Below, in pieces: positions 46,545 to 59,061 of a stretch of DNA of 64,000 nt (the stretch's first letter is position 1; the number at the start of each line of letters is the position of its first letter). Below the pieces are notes generated by a model, which did no database searches, was not told where the DNA came from, and saw nothing but the letters and a program-made list of their open reading frames with translations. This DNA is from Abelmoschus esculentus (lineage: Eukaryota > Streptophyta > Magnoliopsida > Malvales > Malvaceae), in contig JAUCBN010000012.1 in assembly GCA_035048815.1 (NCBI GenBank), positions 9,839,001 through 9,903,000 of the forward strand, in the 5' to 3' direction. A program made the position numbers and the translations under genes.

Positions 46545-46629
46545 AAGATACGTTCAATTAATAAAATAGAAGTTTTATTATTAATCTTACTTATTAAGAT
46601 AAGAATATTAAATATATGTTATAAAAATA

Positions 46630-46949
46630 AATATAACCGAAGTCACTCTATGAACAGAGCGATTTCCTGGATCATAATTGAAATTGCTCTGTGCACAGAG
46701 CGATTTCTTGAAACTAGGGTTTTACGATTCCCAAACCTAGGGAAGTCGCTTTGTGCACAGAGCGTTTTATTATCCACATTAAAATTAATGGCTTATGTGG
46801 CAAGGGAGACCAACTCAGCCCGAAGTCGCTTCCTGCACGCAGCGACTTCTTTAATCGCTCTTTGTAGGTAGCGTCTTCTTCCTACGTGGCCTGACAGGGT
46901 ATATATTTATATTTAAATAATTAAAAAAGGTTTTTTATATAATTTTGCC
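46630..46949 (-). repeat. Right terminal inverted repeat of MULE-2
   Basis: Inverted copy of 38751-39250, shortened by about 130-180 bp because it has fewer palindromic units (about 46637, 46680, 46743, 46822 and 46852). Shares CCTAGTTTC/GAAACTAGG, ATTAATGGCTTATGTGG and CTACGTGGCCTGACAGGG with the left end and finishes with TATATAATTTTGCC before the 9-bp TSD. Confidence 0.88.
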
Positions 46950-46958
46950 CATCAAATC

Positions 46959-47538
46959 AATATTGGTGGTCTCCTATGTTTACATGGTGTATTAAAATAG
47001 GATGAACGAATAAGTCACTCTCCTTACATCGAACCAATATTAGTGGTCTTCTTAAGCCTAAAATCTCTCTTAGAATCACCTAAGAGGTTATATGTACACC
47101 ATGTGATATCAATGACTCAGACCTCAACTTATAGTCCATAACAATAATCTTTAATTCTCAAAGTAGGAGTAAATTTAAATTCTTATATTTTTTAAATCGG
47201 GTCTAATCAAATCAAAATATATAAAATTTCAAAAAAAGTAAAGATCAAATATAATACTTACTATAATTTTTTTCAAGTCAAAATTAAAACAGCCAAAAAT
47301 ACGTCCCGCCCATCCGATTGCATCCCTATCTATGTGTAATTAATTTCGCGTCCTTTCCATTCGTCATTCTTTTCCTCTCGATCCCTCGCCTTCTCTTCAT
47401 CCAAACGGCGAAAAAAGGAAACTCTCTTTCCGCGATTTACGTTGGCATAAAATCTCCGAAAAGTACTCTCGTCTCGTCACCGACAAACCTCCTAAATTTC
47501 ACGGGCAAATCAAATTGGTCCACGTCGACATCAATCAA
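46959..47538. promoter_or_regulatory. Upstream region and 5' leader of the TBC gene
   Basis: About 0.58 kb between MULE-2 and the TBC start codon. Composition becomes GC-richer and pyrimidine-rich from about 47300 (TTCCTCTCGATCCCTCGCC), as expected for a transcription start and leader. MULE-2 therefore lies directly in the promoter-proximal region of this gene. No TATA box is unambiguous. Confidence 0.45.
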
Positions 47539-48297
47539 ATGAGATCCACCTCCGCCGGCGGCACCGGCACCATTACAACTTCCGCCAAAGGCGTAAACTC
47601 ACTTATAAGCTTCGAACATAAGAGGTACTCTGTCCTCGACTCGCTACCTGTCCTTCCGATCTCTCTCTCTCTTTCTGATGCATTCTAATTTTGATTAGAT
47701 CTTTCTTTTTGTCTTATTTTTAGTCGAGCCTTTTGTTTTGACTGTTCTTGACTCCCGATCTCTTATCCGTGATTCTCGATTTGGATTGGATGATCTGGAA
47801 TGTTACTTAATTTTAGGCACAAATTGGAAGGGAAAATGTGAACATTTTGCCGCGTTTTGCCTTAACTCTGCTTTATTTGGATGCGGATTGCTAGTGAATT
47901 GAAGCTCGATTTTGAAGATTTTGACATTTTTGAGCTAGATGTGAAGGTATCGTTGAATTGACCAAAGTTTGGCTTGGTAAATGGGGGAATTTGGTGGCTG
48001 GTTGCTAAGTAATTTATGTTAGCTCTGAGGACGTTGATGGAACCCATGATCTTTTATTGATAAAAATTTTCATGGATTGTAGACTTATACTTTGATTTTT
48101 GAGCAAATTACGTGGTAAATGAGTTATAATGGAATTTAGAGAGTTTCATGTTATGAAATCTTCATTGTTGTCTAGTTACTGGTCGATGCAACCAATGGTT
48201 GGAGAAGGATTACGGTTTATGTATTGTATTCATAATCTGTCTTGTAGTCTGCCCTAAGCTGTATTTGGATAAAATACGAGCTATTTCACTTTTAGTT

Positions 48298-48337
<40 letters not shown>

Positions 48338-51300
48338 TTAATTCTCAATGAGTTGTCTTATTTGAACTTGATATGTTTAGGTTAACATCACAGATACCTT
48401 TAAGCTAGTTTTGTTTAACCTGTTGTAGTAATTGGTGATTGTTGGAGCCTATTGAAATTTGGAACGTATTTAAGTTAGTTTTCTGCTTAGAATGTTCTGG
48501 AAATTTTTCTATACTTTTGTTTTGTTTTGGAATGACTTGTTAGTGTGACACTGTGACTATGAAGTTTTTTTTTTAATATTTGGAGGTTACTGATGTGTTT
48601 TTTTTAACAGGGATGCTTATGGATTTGCCGTGAGACCTCAGCATGTTCAGAGGTACCGAGAATATGCTAATATTTACAAGGTATTTTTCTTGACTCAGTC
48701 TCCTGTTTTTATGCCTTTTTTTATTTTAAACTATCACCTTTTGTTTGTCTGCCGAGTGCCGAGGAAAAGTAGAAGGATGATAGAATGCCACTCATATATC
48801 AAGGTGGATATTAAATAATGTGTCCCGTTTTTCTTAGTTAGAAATGGTTGATAATGTGTCAGCAGAGATATTATCTGAAACTGAAAACAACTTGAGCAAA
48901 TAAATTCTGTGAAGACTAAATATTTTGTAGTACACCCCCTTCCCAACTTCTCTCTCTCTTCCACATTCTTATGGGTTTTGAATGGTAACAAGCTCAATAG
49001 TTCAGGTCTTTCATATGATTTCTTTAACTAATTTCTGGGCAACTGAGTGGAGATCGAAGGGAATAAGTTCACCTAAGATAAATTATATGTTTAGATCCTG
49101 TCTATTTCCATGAATTTAGGAAGAAGAGGAGGAAAGATCAGATAGGTGGAATGATTTCTTAGAACGTCAAGCAGAGTCTGCTCAATTGCCGATCAATGGA
49201 ATATTGTCAGAGGAAGGCAAGGAGGCCTCACATGATGCTGAGGATGGGAACAATGTAGTAGAGAAGGGCGCTGAAGTAGATGATTTGTCTGAAAGGAAAT
49301 CTGGTTCTGATAGCCTGTCCAAGAATGATATGGAAACAGAGAAGGTGCAGTCTGAACCAAAGGAAAGAGTTCACGGGATCCAAATATGGACTGAAATTCA
49401 ACCGACCCTTCAGGTCATTGAAGATATGATGAGTATTCGTGTAAAAAAGAGAGGCATTCTATCAAAAGATGAGCAAAAAGCCAGTCGAGGAAAGGCGTTA
49501 ACTCCTACTGAAGATGCTAGATCCCCAAAGGGAGCATCAGAGGAAGATTCTGATGATGAATATTATGATGCAGAAAGATCTGACCCAGTTCAGGATTCCC
49601 CCACAAGTGGCAGTGGAAGTACCAGAACTGGTGGTGATGCTGATGAAGCTCCTACAGAATCTTTATTTCCCTGGAAGGAAGAGTTTGAAGTCCTTGTTCG
49701 TGGTGGAGTGCCAATAGCTCTTAGGGGAGAGGTATTTTATTTGATCTTCTGTTATTCTCTCTTGAGTTTCCAGTTTCCACACTCTCTCTTCCTCTCTCAC
49801 GAACTTTCACATTTCAGCTTTGGCAAGCCTTTGTTGGTGTGAGGGTGCGCAGAGTGGAGAACTATTACAAGGATCTACTAGCTAATGAAACTAACCGTGG
49901 CAACAACACTGAAAAACAGAGCTTGGAATCTGACAGTAAGGGTTCAACAACAGAGCCTGTATGTTGTCCTGAGAAGTGGAAGGGACAGATTGAGAAGGTT
50001 GTCTGAAAAATCGGGCAGTTTTTTTAATTCTATATTTAGTTTCTTCAGAATCTGGTGCTACCTTTTGTTGTGATATTAATTTGAGTTTTCTAATCAGTTA
50101 GTGGTTCTAAAAACAGGATTTGCCCCGAACATTCCCAGGTCACCCTGCACTGGATGATGACGGTAGGAATGCTTTGAGACGGTTGCTTACAGCTTATGCT
50201 CGACATAACCCCACTGTTGGCTACTGTCAGGTATTAGGCTCTGAAATTTGTTAGCTATGGTCATGCTTCTGGTGTTTTGGTTCTATTGGGATAAGTGTTT
50301 TCTCATGCAGGCCATGAATTTCTTTGCTGCCTTGTTACTCCTCTTGATGCCTGAAGAAAATGCCTTCTGGTAGGTTTGTAGACTATTGAGAAATTCCTTG
50401 CAGATTCTTGTTCTTCTTTCAATCTGTTGATTTTTTTAAGGTTACAGATCTTTGCATATTTAGCTTCAGAAACATGATTTACATGCTTTCTCATGTCTAT
50501 TTGGTGGGATCCTCTAATTTTTTAGGCAAGCATGGTCTTTATAGTAATAGAACAGTTGACTTTGTATTATTCTAAGTTGTGGTATATATTTCAGGACTTT
50601 GGTGGGAATTATCGATGACTATTTTGATGGCTATTACTCAGAGGAGATGATTGAGTCTCAGGTAACATTTTGCCCAGCTCTTTTCCTCCTTGTTAGTTGA
50701 TTTATGCTAATCTGCTTTCTCATAAATGTTCTAGTGGTTGATGGAATAATTACACTTTAGATATCTATCACGGTAACTCATGACTTTTTGTTAGGTTGAC
50801 CAACTTGTTTTTGAGGAGTTGGCGCGAGAGAGATTTCCTAAACTGGGTCTGTATTTTTTTCGGTATTTGTTCTTTTTGTGTTTGAAAATTCATATATGTT
50901 ATATTTCCATTGCTTTTTTGGGCAGCTTATGATTGACATTTTTTTGGTTTATGCAGTCAATCATCTAGAATATCTGGGAGTGCAGGTGGCATGGGTTACT
51001 GGACCGTGGTTCCTTTCCATTTTCATGAACATGCTTCCATGGGAAAGTGGTTAGGTTTCATGCTGTCTTCTAGCACTGCTTAAATAGTTGATCGATTTAT
51101 CACACTATTTGAGATTTGTTATAATTGGTGCTTTTTGTTGCTAATTTACCACTTTTGCACTATCATTTAATAATTGGAATTGCCTGTTCTTAATTACTGC
51201 TTCCTGATGGACTTCTCATTTTAAAACAGTACTTCGAGTCTGGGATGTGCTCCTTTATGAAGGAAATCGCGTCATGCTTTTTAGGACAGCACTTGCTTTA

Positions 51301-54300
51301 ATGGAGTTATATGGTATGGGATAAGACATACAAGCAATGACTTTATTGACATTTTTATGGTCCTAAAGCTCGAAAAAGTGTCAATGAGCTGTTTTAGTCT
51401 ATACAGTGTAAATTTTCTTACAGGCCCTGCACTAGTTACAACTAAGGATGCAGGAGATGCTGTCACCTTGCTACAGTCATTGGCTGGCTCAACATTTGAC
51501 AGCAGTCAACTTGTATTGACTGCTTGTATGGGTTACCAAAACATAAATGAGAAAAGATTACACGATTTAAGAGGGAAGCATCGGTCAGCTGTAATAGCTG
51601 CAGTTGAGGAAAGATCAAAGGGGCTTCAAACTTTGAGGGATTCTCAGGGCCTGGCATCTAAGCTATATAGTTTTAAGAAGGATCCAAAGTCCATTCTTGC
51701 GGAAACAAATAAGACAGGACGATTGGTTGATTCACAAACAGATGGGGATCTTTCTCATTCCGAGTCTGGATCCTCGAATGCTGATGAAGTTCTTATTAGT
51801 TTGACAGAAGATGCTGACACGGATGCTATTCCTGATCTTCAAGAGCAGGTAGCATATACATTTACTTTTGTATGTGTGTGAATAAAATATTTGGTTGTTC
51901 GATGTCGCACTTTGGCTGAGTTGATAACTTTGTTACCTGTCCCCTGTAGACTAAACCTGTGTTACATGACCACTTGCATGTTCTGTTTGCCCTGTAAAGT
52001 AGAAATACATAGATAATTTGAATATGCAAGGTATCCTAAACTTACATCCAGAGTGTGTTTTTGTTTTTCTTCTCTCCCCTAGTTTAATGCAATGGGTATA
52101 ATAAACCTAAATTTAAGAGAAGATATTTCAGAAGGGTTCATGTTCAATCAGATGGGTTGGTATTTAGGGGTTAATTGAAAAGTTCTATTCATCATACTGC
52201 ATGCATATGTGAGATTGTTGCATGAATCAAATTCTTAGAGCCTTATAGATTCTATTTTCAAACCATTACCACCAAGGGAATTATCAAATTGATTCGGATT
52301 TTCATATAAGGGCTATTATTTTGCTTTGTTTTAAAATCTTTTTAAGAATTAGATCCATTTAACTGCCTGAGTGGCTTTGTTGAATTGATTTCATATACGT
52401 TGAAATTTCAACCTTGTTAGCATAAGAGAGTAAATATGGATGTGCCTTGCTGGATTTTTATGGGGTTGCAAAAGACATTGGAGGCTAAGCGTAATTCGTA
52501 ACCATAATCCCTAAACTACAAGCCCTAATTTATATAACCATAAACTCTATTTCATAAACCCTAAACCTGATTCTGAAACCCTAATTTATAACTCCCAATT
52601 TTTAAACTATAATTCTTAGACCCTAATTTGTAAACCCAAATCATGAACCCTGATTCATAAGCTCAAATTTATAAATTTAAACCCTAATTCCTAAACTCTA
52701 ATTCACTAACCCTATTTATAAAAACCAAAACCATAAACCCTAATTCACTAATCCTTGTATTGGTGATATTTTACTGGCCTGTTTTATGAATAGGCAATAT
52801 CCTAATCTATTCTTCCCTTTTATCGTGAGATTTTATTTGCTTGTTTTAAGATGTTCCAATATTCTTAATTTGTTATAAACAATCATGTGCAGGTTGTGTG
52901 GTTAAAAGTTGAGTTGTGCAGGTTACTGGAAGAGAAAAGATCAGCTGTACTCAGGTTAATTAAATTTTTATCATCTCTATGGTTTGCATGTTTTGCTATC
53001 CTCAGACTTTGCTATAAACTGATAGAGGTCTTGAATTTGATTTTTGGTCGGAACTATTATTAACTTGCCTCCTCACCTCTTACTCATGGATATATCTAAG
53101 CTACGCTACAATGGCTTATAAATTAGACATACCTGCCTACATAATCTTTGCATTTTATGCCAGAATTCAAAATGATTTTTCTTCCATGGAATCTTGATGA
53201 ATGTGACACTGACAATCTTTCTTCTTTCTCATTTGTATCAGATCAGAGGAGCTGGAGACAGCCTTGATGGAGATGGTAAAGCAGGATAACCGGCGCCAAT
53301 TAAGTGCTAGGGTAAAAATGGAATATCTTAACCAGTGTCACTTCCTTTGACATGAATAGAAATACATGATTGTTGGTTTTGCAACTTTTTTCCCTTTTTC
53401 CTTGCCAAAATTCAAGCTTGATTTTCTATCTTATTTTTAGGAGCTAGGACTATTATTAAACTACAAATCATTCCAATGCCTGGGGCTAGTTTGCTTGGTT
53501 TTCCTGGAACCTTGGGCTTCGTAATGGAATGTATGTTGGAGTCTCTATATGCATTCCATCACTGTTTACTACAGAGTAGAGAATTTGATTAAACTACAAC
53601 TTGCAAGAATCTGTGTTAGACAGTTGACCCATGCCTGAATAAGTGATAGACTGACATTACACAGTTCGTTTGCAACCTTATATGCTTTGAATGTTTTGTG
53701 TTTCATTGACTTTACAGTTTCTGGGTGTTTTCTTAAGATACATACGCATACACTAAACCTGATTATGATCTTCAGGTGGAGCAACTAGAGCAAGAGGTTG
53801 CTGAGCTTCGTAAGGCACTTTCTGAGAAGCAGGAACAAGAGAATGCAATGCTTCAGGTTTGACTTGTTTCCTCATGTTCAATTTAATGGAAGATCATCTT
53901 CCTCTCTTCTTATTCATGTCTTGATAATTATTAAAATTTGTCACACATTTCATAGGTCTTGATGCGGGTAGAGCAAGATCAAAGGGTGACAGAAGATGCT
54001 CGCAGATTTGCTGAACAAGATGCCGCCGCACAAAGATATGCTGCTCAAGTGCTTCAGGTACTCATTGCGATCAAACCTCTTGTTTTGCCATGTAACTTTC
54101 ATCAGTAAATATTTGCTGGCAGCAATAATTCCTTAATGATAATGGTTTAAAAATGATAGGTCTTCTTAATTACTCATCATTGTTAGTAAATCATCTTTTC
54201 TAGAATAGTGGAGGCAGGGAACGATTCTTTCAGTGTATCTCTTGGATTTTCCAGGAAAAAAAACTTTGCAAACAAGAAAACGTTTTGGAACCTGCAAGCG

Positions 54301-55185
54301 GTTAAACAATATTAGTTGATGTACTCTACTGTAGAAGATTTGCAATATGCTCTTTTCCTTTTCCCCTTAAATTACCCTTATCAGGGAAGAACAAACATCG
54401 TGTTGAGTTATATTATTTTACGGGAAGCAATTATGAAAATATCATATGTATTTTTATCTGGTTCGTTACCTGCTCGTGTCCCTAACTTCTATATTAATGC
54501 AGGAAAAGTATGAAGATGCCATTGCTTCGCTTGCTGAAATGGAGAAAAGAATGGTAATGGCAGAATCAATGTTGGAGGCTACATTACAGTACCAATCTGG
54601 TCAAAGTAAAGTCCAACCTTCTCCACGGTGTGTTATCAACCTTTTGCCAACTCGAAATCTTCTCTTTGGTGAAATGTCTTTTGTTGATCTATTCGACCCA
54701 TTTAATAAATATAAGCTTGCAGACCATCGCATCCTGATTCTCAAGCACGCAACAATCAAGAGCCCCAACAAGAAATCCCTGCACGAAGGATTAGTTTACT
54801 TTCTCGACCATTTGGACTTGGCTGGCGTGACAAAAACAAGGTTAGTTTTCATAACTCAAGATTCTTTTCTTTTTCGGGATGATCGTGTGATTGCTCTTCT
54901 GGATTAAACTGTTGAGCTGGAAGCTAAGAAAAAGCGGATTATACCGGACTTCTTATTGTCACGTTACTACAACTTTATTTCATAAAATGTATTAATCCAA
55001 TATTGAATGATACGTTTGATCGAACAAAACAGGGAAGGCCCGATAATGTCGATAACCCAAATGATGGGAAGCCATCTAGCAAGGGTCAGACTACCGAAAT
55101 CCAAAGGAAAGAAACAAATGACAAGGAAACGAATGGCAGTGACACACATGACAAGGAAACGAATGGCACCGAAGGTCAAAGATAA
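47539..55185 (+). CDS. TBC-domain Rab GTPase-activating protein with coiled-coil C-terminus, 850 aa
   Basis: Eighteen exons join in frame: 47539-47624, 48611-48680, 49120-49731, 49818-49997, 50117-50230, 50311-50369, 50595-50661, 50795-50846, 50957-51049, 51230-51313, 51424-51848, 52893-52954, 53242-53311, 53776-53856, 53956-54057, 54503-54627, 54723-54840, 55033-55185. The TBC domain spans about residues 245-480: RGGVPIALRGELWQ, the arginine finger in IEKDLPRTFPGHP (Arg320), the glutamine finger in VGYCQAMNFF (Gln354), and WFLSIFMNMLPWESVLRVWD. Residues about 95-215 are acidic and disordered. Exons 12-16 form a coiled coil (about 615-760). The tail has ARRISLLSRPFGLGWRDKNK then an Asn/Lys/Thr-rich end. 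TBC proteins stimulate GTP hydrolysis on Rab GTPases at membranes; the Rab target is unknown. Both fingers are present, so it should be catalytically competent. Intron 1 (986 bp) and intron 11 (1044 bp) are longest. Confidence 0.92.
48301..48333. repeat. TA dinucleotide microsatellite in intron 1 of the TBC gene
   Basis: About sixteen uninterrupted TA units. Likely length-polymorphic; no function is implied. Confidence 0.95.
52495..52765. repeat. Degenerate CCCTAA-type repeat cluster in intron 11 of the TBC gene
   Basis: About fifteen irregular CCCTAA, CCCTAAA and ACCCTAATT words separated by AT-rich spacers of roughly 10-20 bp. It resembles an interstitial telomere-like sequence in the complementary orientation to the stretch near 38.5 kb. 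Confidence 0.6.
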
Positions 55186-56615
55186 GGAGCAAGAGAATTC
55201 CAGGTTTGTCATGTTAATACCTGCATACGTATCCTTTTGCTACCCCTTCAATTCTTCCATTCATTGATGATTCAGGAGACAAGTAGTTTGCTTCGTTAGA
55301 ATCATTTTACCGATAATCATTAATTGTTTGTTACATTATTACATTGTAATGACTAATCATGGTTGTAGAAGTGTAAGAGAACATAAGTACTAGTGTAATC
55401 CGAAGTAACTTCCAGTAAACGTAAATCTGGGTTCGAGTTTCGATATTTGCAATATTTTTAGGTATATGGTGGGGTTTTGTAATTTTTTTTTTCTGTTATA
55501 ATTTTTATTTTCTTAGTTCATATTATTATTTGTATGTTTTTGTACACTCTTCTCTCAGGGTTAACTTGATAAAAGTTGTATCAGATATAACCAGGGATTA
55601 CCAACAAAGGATGGATGTAATGATGAGTTATATTGTATTTCTCTGGAGTGAACACAGTTTCGAATTTTGGAGACGATATTATTGGAATTGGAAAGACTGG
55701 TAATTACAAACTTTTTAACTATATTCGAGTCATCTTTTATCATTGAAATATTTATGTCATACGTCTTAAAAGATCATTATCTCACTAAATTAAGTGAGGT
55801 TGTATGTATATTTTTTTGCATGTCTTCGTAAATACTAAATACTTGAGAGAGACAAGGAAGGAGAATTTGATTCTTTTTGGGTGTTGAACCCTAAACTTAA
55901 AAGAAAGAGAAGTGTGTTAACTGACAACTTTAATTATCTGTTTTAAAAGTTACCGACTTAATTTAGGGGGAAAGAAAAAACTTTAAGGGAAAAGATGTTC
56001 TTGTTGGATCTTGAATCCGGGGTTAAAGAAAAAAGATGGGAAGTAGGAATCTGTAAATAGTTATAACCAATCGGTTATCAACGCTTACTCAAAATAAACT
56101 TTTTTAAATAAATGTAAATAATTGTTAAGTATATATGTGTTAAGTTTGTTGCTATGTTACTAAGATTATGATATATGTGTTTAGTTTGTTAAGATTATGA
56201 TATACCTTATGATATATGTGTATGATAAGGCTATGACATGGGAAGTGTGGTTAACTGCAAATATATAAAATTATTTTGAGTGTGCAATCTTGAGTTTAAA
56301 TTTGTATTCTAGTGATATTAGTTTGATAAGTTGATAGATTGGACATATAAGACATGATTAATTGACCTTAACAAGTAGAAAACTATGGCAATAAATTTAA
56401 AGGGGTTTTAAATTTTTTGAATTAAAATAAAATCGGACTTTATATCTATAATTTGATGCAGAGCGTACATGTATAATATTTGTTGTGTATCAGTATGGCC
56501 AAATTGAAAGGAGACTTGGAGCAGGAGAACCTATATGAAGTGATGTGTCAGTACAGAAATTAGTTGCTGGAAAAATAAATGGTCATGGTGTACTGATATA
56601 ATGCCTTTGAGTAAT
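55186..56615. other. 3' flank of the TBC gene and intergenic DNA
   Basis: About 1.4 kb. The first few hundred bases should contain the 3' UTR. The rest is AT-rich, without open frames or recognisable repeats beyond a short duplication of TATGATATATGTGT and AGTTTGTTAAGATTATGAT near 56140-56220. Confidence 0.5.
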
Positions 56616-56623
56616 GGTACGAT

Positions 56624-57761
56624 TAGAGGCGGTAAACGGGTCATTCGGTTCGGTTTCGGTTTGGATTATTTTGGTTCGGTTTATTTTGGGTTTGTTTGTA
56701 TTCGGTTTAGATTCGGTTCAGATCAGTTTTGGTTTCGGTTTTAATTCGGTTATATGATAATTCAGTTCGATTCGGATATCGGATCAGTGATTCGGGTCAA
56801 TATTGGATCGGTTGTTTTCGGGTCGGGCTGATATTGGATCGGATGTTTTCGGATCGGGTCCATGTCGAGTCATTTGGATTAGTTCGGGTCGGGTCAATCT
56901 TTGAATTTTTGGGTTAATTTAGTTTGAGTTGGATTTGAGTATAAATGTAATCGTTTATATTATATATAGAATTAATCATATATTCTTGTAAAAATATATA
57001 TTTTTTTTATATTAAAATTGTTTTGAAATTTTTTACCTCAGCTTTTATTCGAGTAAAGTCAGTATTTATAATTTAAGGGATAATATCATTTTTGTAAATA
57101 CATGAATTCATTAATAACATTTTGATCATTTTTGTAACACCCCAAATTTTAACAAAAAATAAATTAATTTTTAAAAGAGAAAAATATGATATTAAACATT
57201 AAATTATTATCAAATTTAGTGAATAATTAGTATTATCATAATAAAACATATATTCAATGGCGGATGCACCCTTTGAATAGGGTGGGCACGGGCCCACCCT
57301 GAATTTTTTAAAGTTCGTATATTTACCCTTAATTTTTTTATTTTTATGGATTGATCCTTAAATTTTTCATAATATTTAAGCTTGTGCCCCCTCTGAGATT
57401 TCGAAATTTCGTATGTGCCCACCCTCAAATGAATTTCTGGATCCGTTACTGTATATATTATTTAATTATTTATCATTTTGTTAAAAAGTAAACAATAGTA
57501 AAAATATATTATTCACTCACTTTGACTCAATTATCGGGTTAAAATCGGATTGATGTTCGGTTTAGATAGGTTTTGAACAAGTTAATTTGGGGTTACTTTC
57601 GGTTCGGGTAAAAATCGGTTATGGGTCTATATCGGTTCTTTTAGAATTCGGATCGGTTTCGGTTTCGGTTTGGGGTTTAGGTCATGCTAAATCATCAATT
57701 TCGGTTTCAGTTCGGGTAAATCGGTTCGTTTTTGATTCTCGAATCAAGTTTGTCAGGTCTA
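56624..57761. mobile_element. hAT-like non-coding element, 1138 bp, with nested insertion
   Basis: Left end TAGAGGCGGTAAACGGG, right end the complement of TAGACCTGACAAACTTG; flanked by a perfect 8-bp GGTACGAT (56616-56623 and 57762-57769). The arms are filled with GGTTCGGTTTCGG-type words. The middle (about 57240-57450) holds a different repeat starting GGCGGATGCACCC and including the 9-bp arm palindrome AGGGTGGGC/GCCCACCCT at about 57278-57300, probably a nested insertion. No coding capacity. Confidence 0.75.
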
Positions 57762-57769
57762 GGTACGAT

Positions 57770-58409
57770 TAGTGGTGCTCGTTAAGTTGAGCAGCTCATG
57801 AGTTGCTCAATTCGATTCGGTCAAAATTTGATAAAAACTTGATTTGAATTAACTCAATTCGAACTCGACTCGATACTTTAAAGAGTTGAATCGAGCAAAG
57901 TCTAATTCGACTCGATAAGTTCGCGAGCATCTCGTTAATTTTTTAAAATACTTTTTTAGTAATTATTTTAAAATAATTTTATTCAAAAAATAAATATAAA
58001 TAATAATTATTAATGTGTGAATTGTTACTTTAATTTTAATATGCTAGTTTGGTGTATTTATGGATTGTCACTTTTGAATTTAGACTTTAAAAATATTTTA
58101 TATATTTTTAATATTTTTTATTAAATTTGTTAACTTATATTAATATTAAGCCTCATATGGCAATATTAAATTTTATTTTTAGTTTAAAATAAGGTAAGTT
58201 TTTTACTGAGCTTAACAAGCAACGAGTCGTGTTGAGCAATAAAATATTTTAACAAGCAACGAGTCGTATTGAGAAATAAAATATTTTAACGATCACGAGT
58301 CGAGTACAATTTTAACAAGCAACGAGTCGAGTCGAACAATAAAATTTTTTAACAAGCACGAGTCGAGTAATACCCAGCTCGCGATCGATTCGCTCGATAA
58401 GCACCCCTA
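57770..58409. mobile_element. hAT-like MITE, 640 bp, abutting the previous element
   Basis: Left end TAGTGGTGCTCG, right end the complement of TAGGGGTGCTTATCGAGCG. The left duplication GGTACGAT (57762-57769) is shared with the preceding element; the right one is GTTACGAT (58410-58417), differing at one base. The interior carries AACGAGTCG/GAGTCGAGT words repeated several times at 58200-58370. No coding capacity. Confidence 0.78.
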
Positions 58410-58417
58410 GTTACGAT

Positions 58418-59053
58418 GCTCGTTCAATATCGATATGAATATTAGTATTTGTACGAATTTATGCTAGTGGAATCTAAAAATCTAATTGATACAATATGAT
58501 TTTGAGTATTGGTACGGATACTAATTAAGTTCATTATGATTTAACTCAACTTTAGAAACTTTACGTATCAGTTCTAAATAATGCAAGTATCCATTGAATG
58601 AGCTAAAAATACTACAAGTAGATATGTCAACATGAATTTCATAAATGACCTTCAAGTATTGAAAATTATATTTTAGTCCCTTATTCTAACTTTTGGGTTA
58701 ATAATCAAGTTGGTTGACTCGAAAAGGATAAAATCAGTAAGAGGCAATGTAAATATGACAAATATTAAAACTTTTGTAAATTTATAAATAGTCTCCAAAT
58801 TTTGAAAATTGTGCAATTGAGTCCCTGATAACAGAAATTCAGAATTGTTAAGTTTAAGATCTCGAATGATTAAATGATATGCTTGAATGTTATACATGGT
58901 CTGTTTATGTCGTAAAATGATTTGTTGTAGTTTGATTCTTTGATTTGCTGACACTTTAGATATAATATATATTTTTTAAAATCAAATAGACGTGTTACAG
59001 ACATGGTGAGTCGACAGAATATAATATTTTTTTTCTTAATAATCAACCAATTA
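58418..59053. other. AT-rich intergenic DNA between two hAT-like elements
   Basis: No gene or structured repeat is visible; the minus-strand open frame at 58673-58954 has no recognisable domain and biased composition. Confidence 0.5.
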
Positions 59054-59061
59054 TTTTAATA

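Larger units (their letters stand above)
38751..46949. mobile_element. MULE-2: Mutator-like transposon with MURA and PMD genes, 8.2 kb
   Basis: Ends are GGCAAAATTATATAAAAAAC in opposite orientation, flanked by a perfect 9-bp duplication CATCAAATC (38742-38750 and 46950-46958). Inside are terminal inverted repeats made of small palindromes (about 38751-39250 and 46630-46949), a plant-mobile-domain gene on the plus strand, a full-length but broken MURA transposase on the minus strand converging on it, a second MURA-like N-terminal fragment, and a nested solo LTR. The first MULE shares the GGCAAAATT terminus but not the palindrome sequence. Confidence 0.92.

Noticed and set aside
54446..54907. 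153-aa open frame as a separate gene
   Set aside because: It reads through exon 16, an intron and exon 17 of the TBC gene in part in the wrong frame; splicing restores the conserved RISLLSRPFGLGW tail instead.
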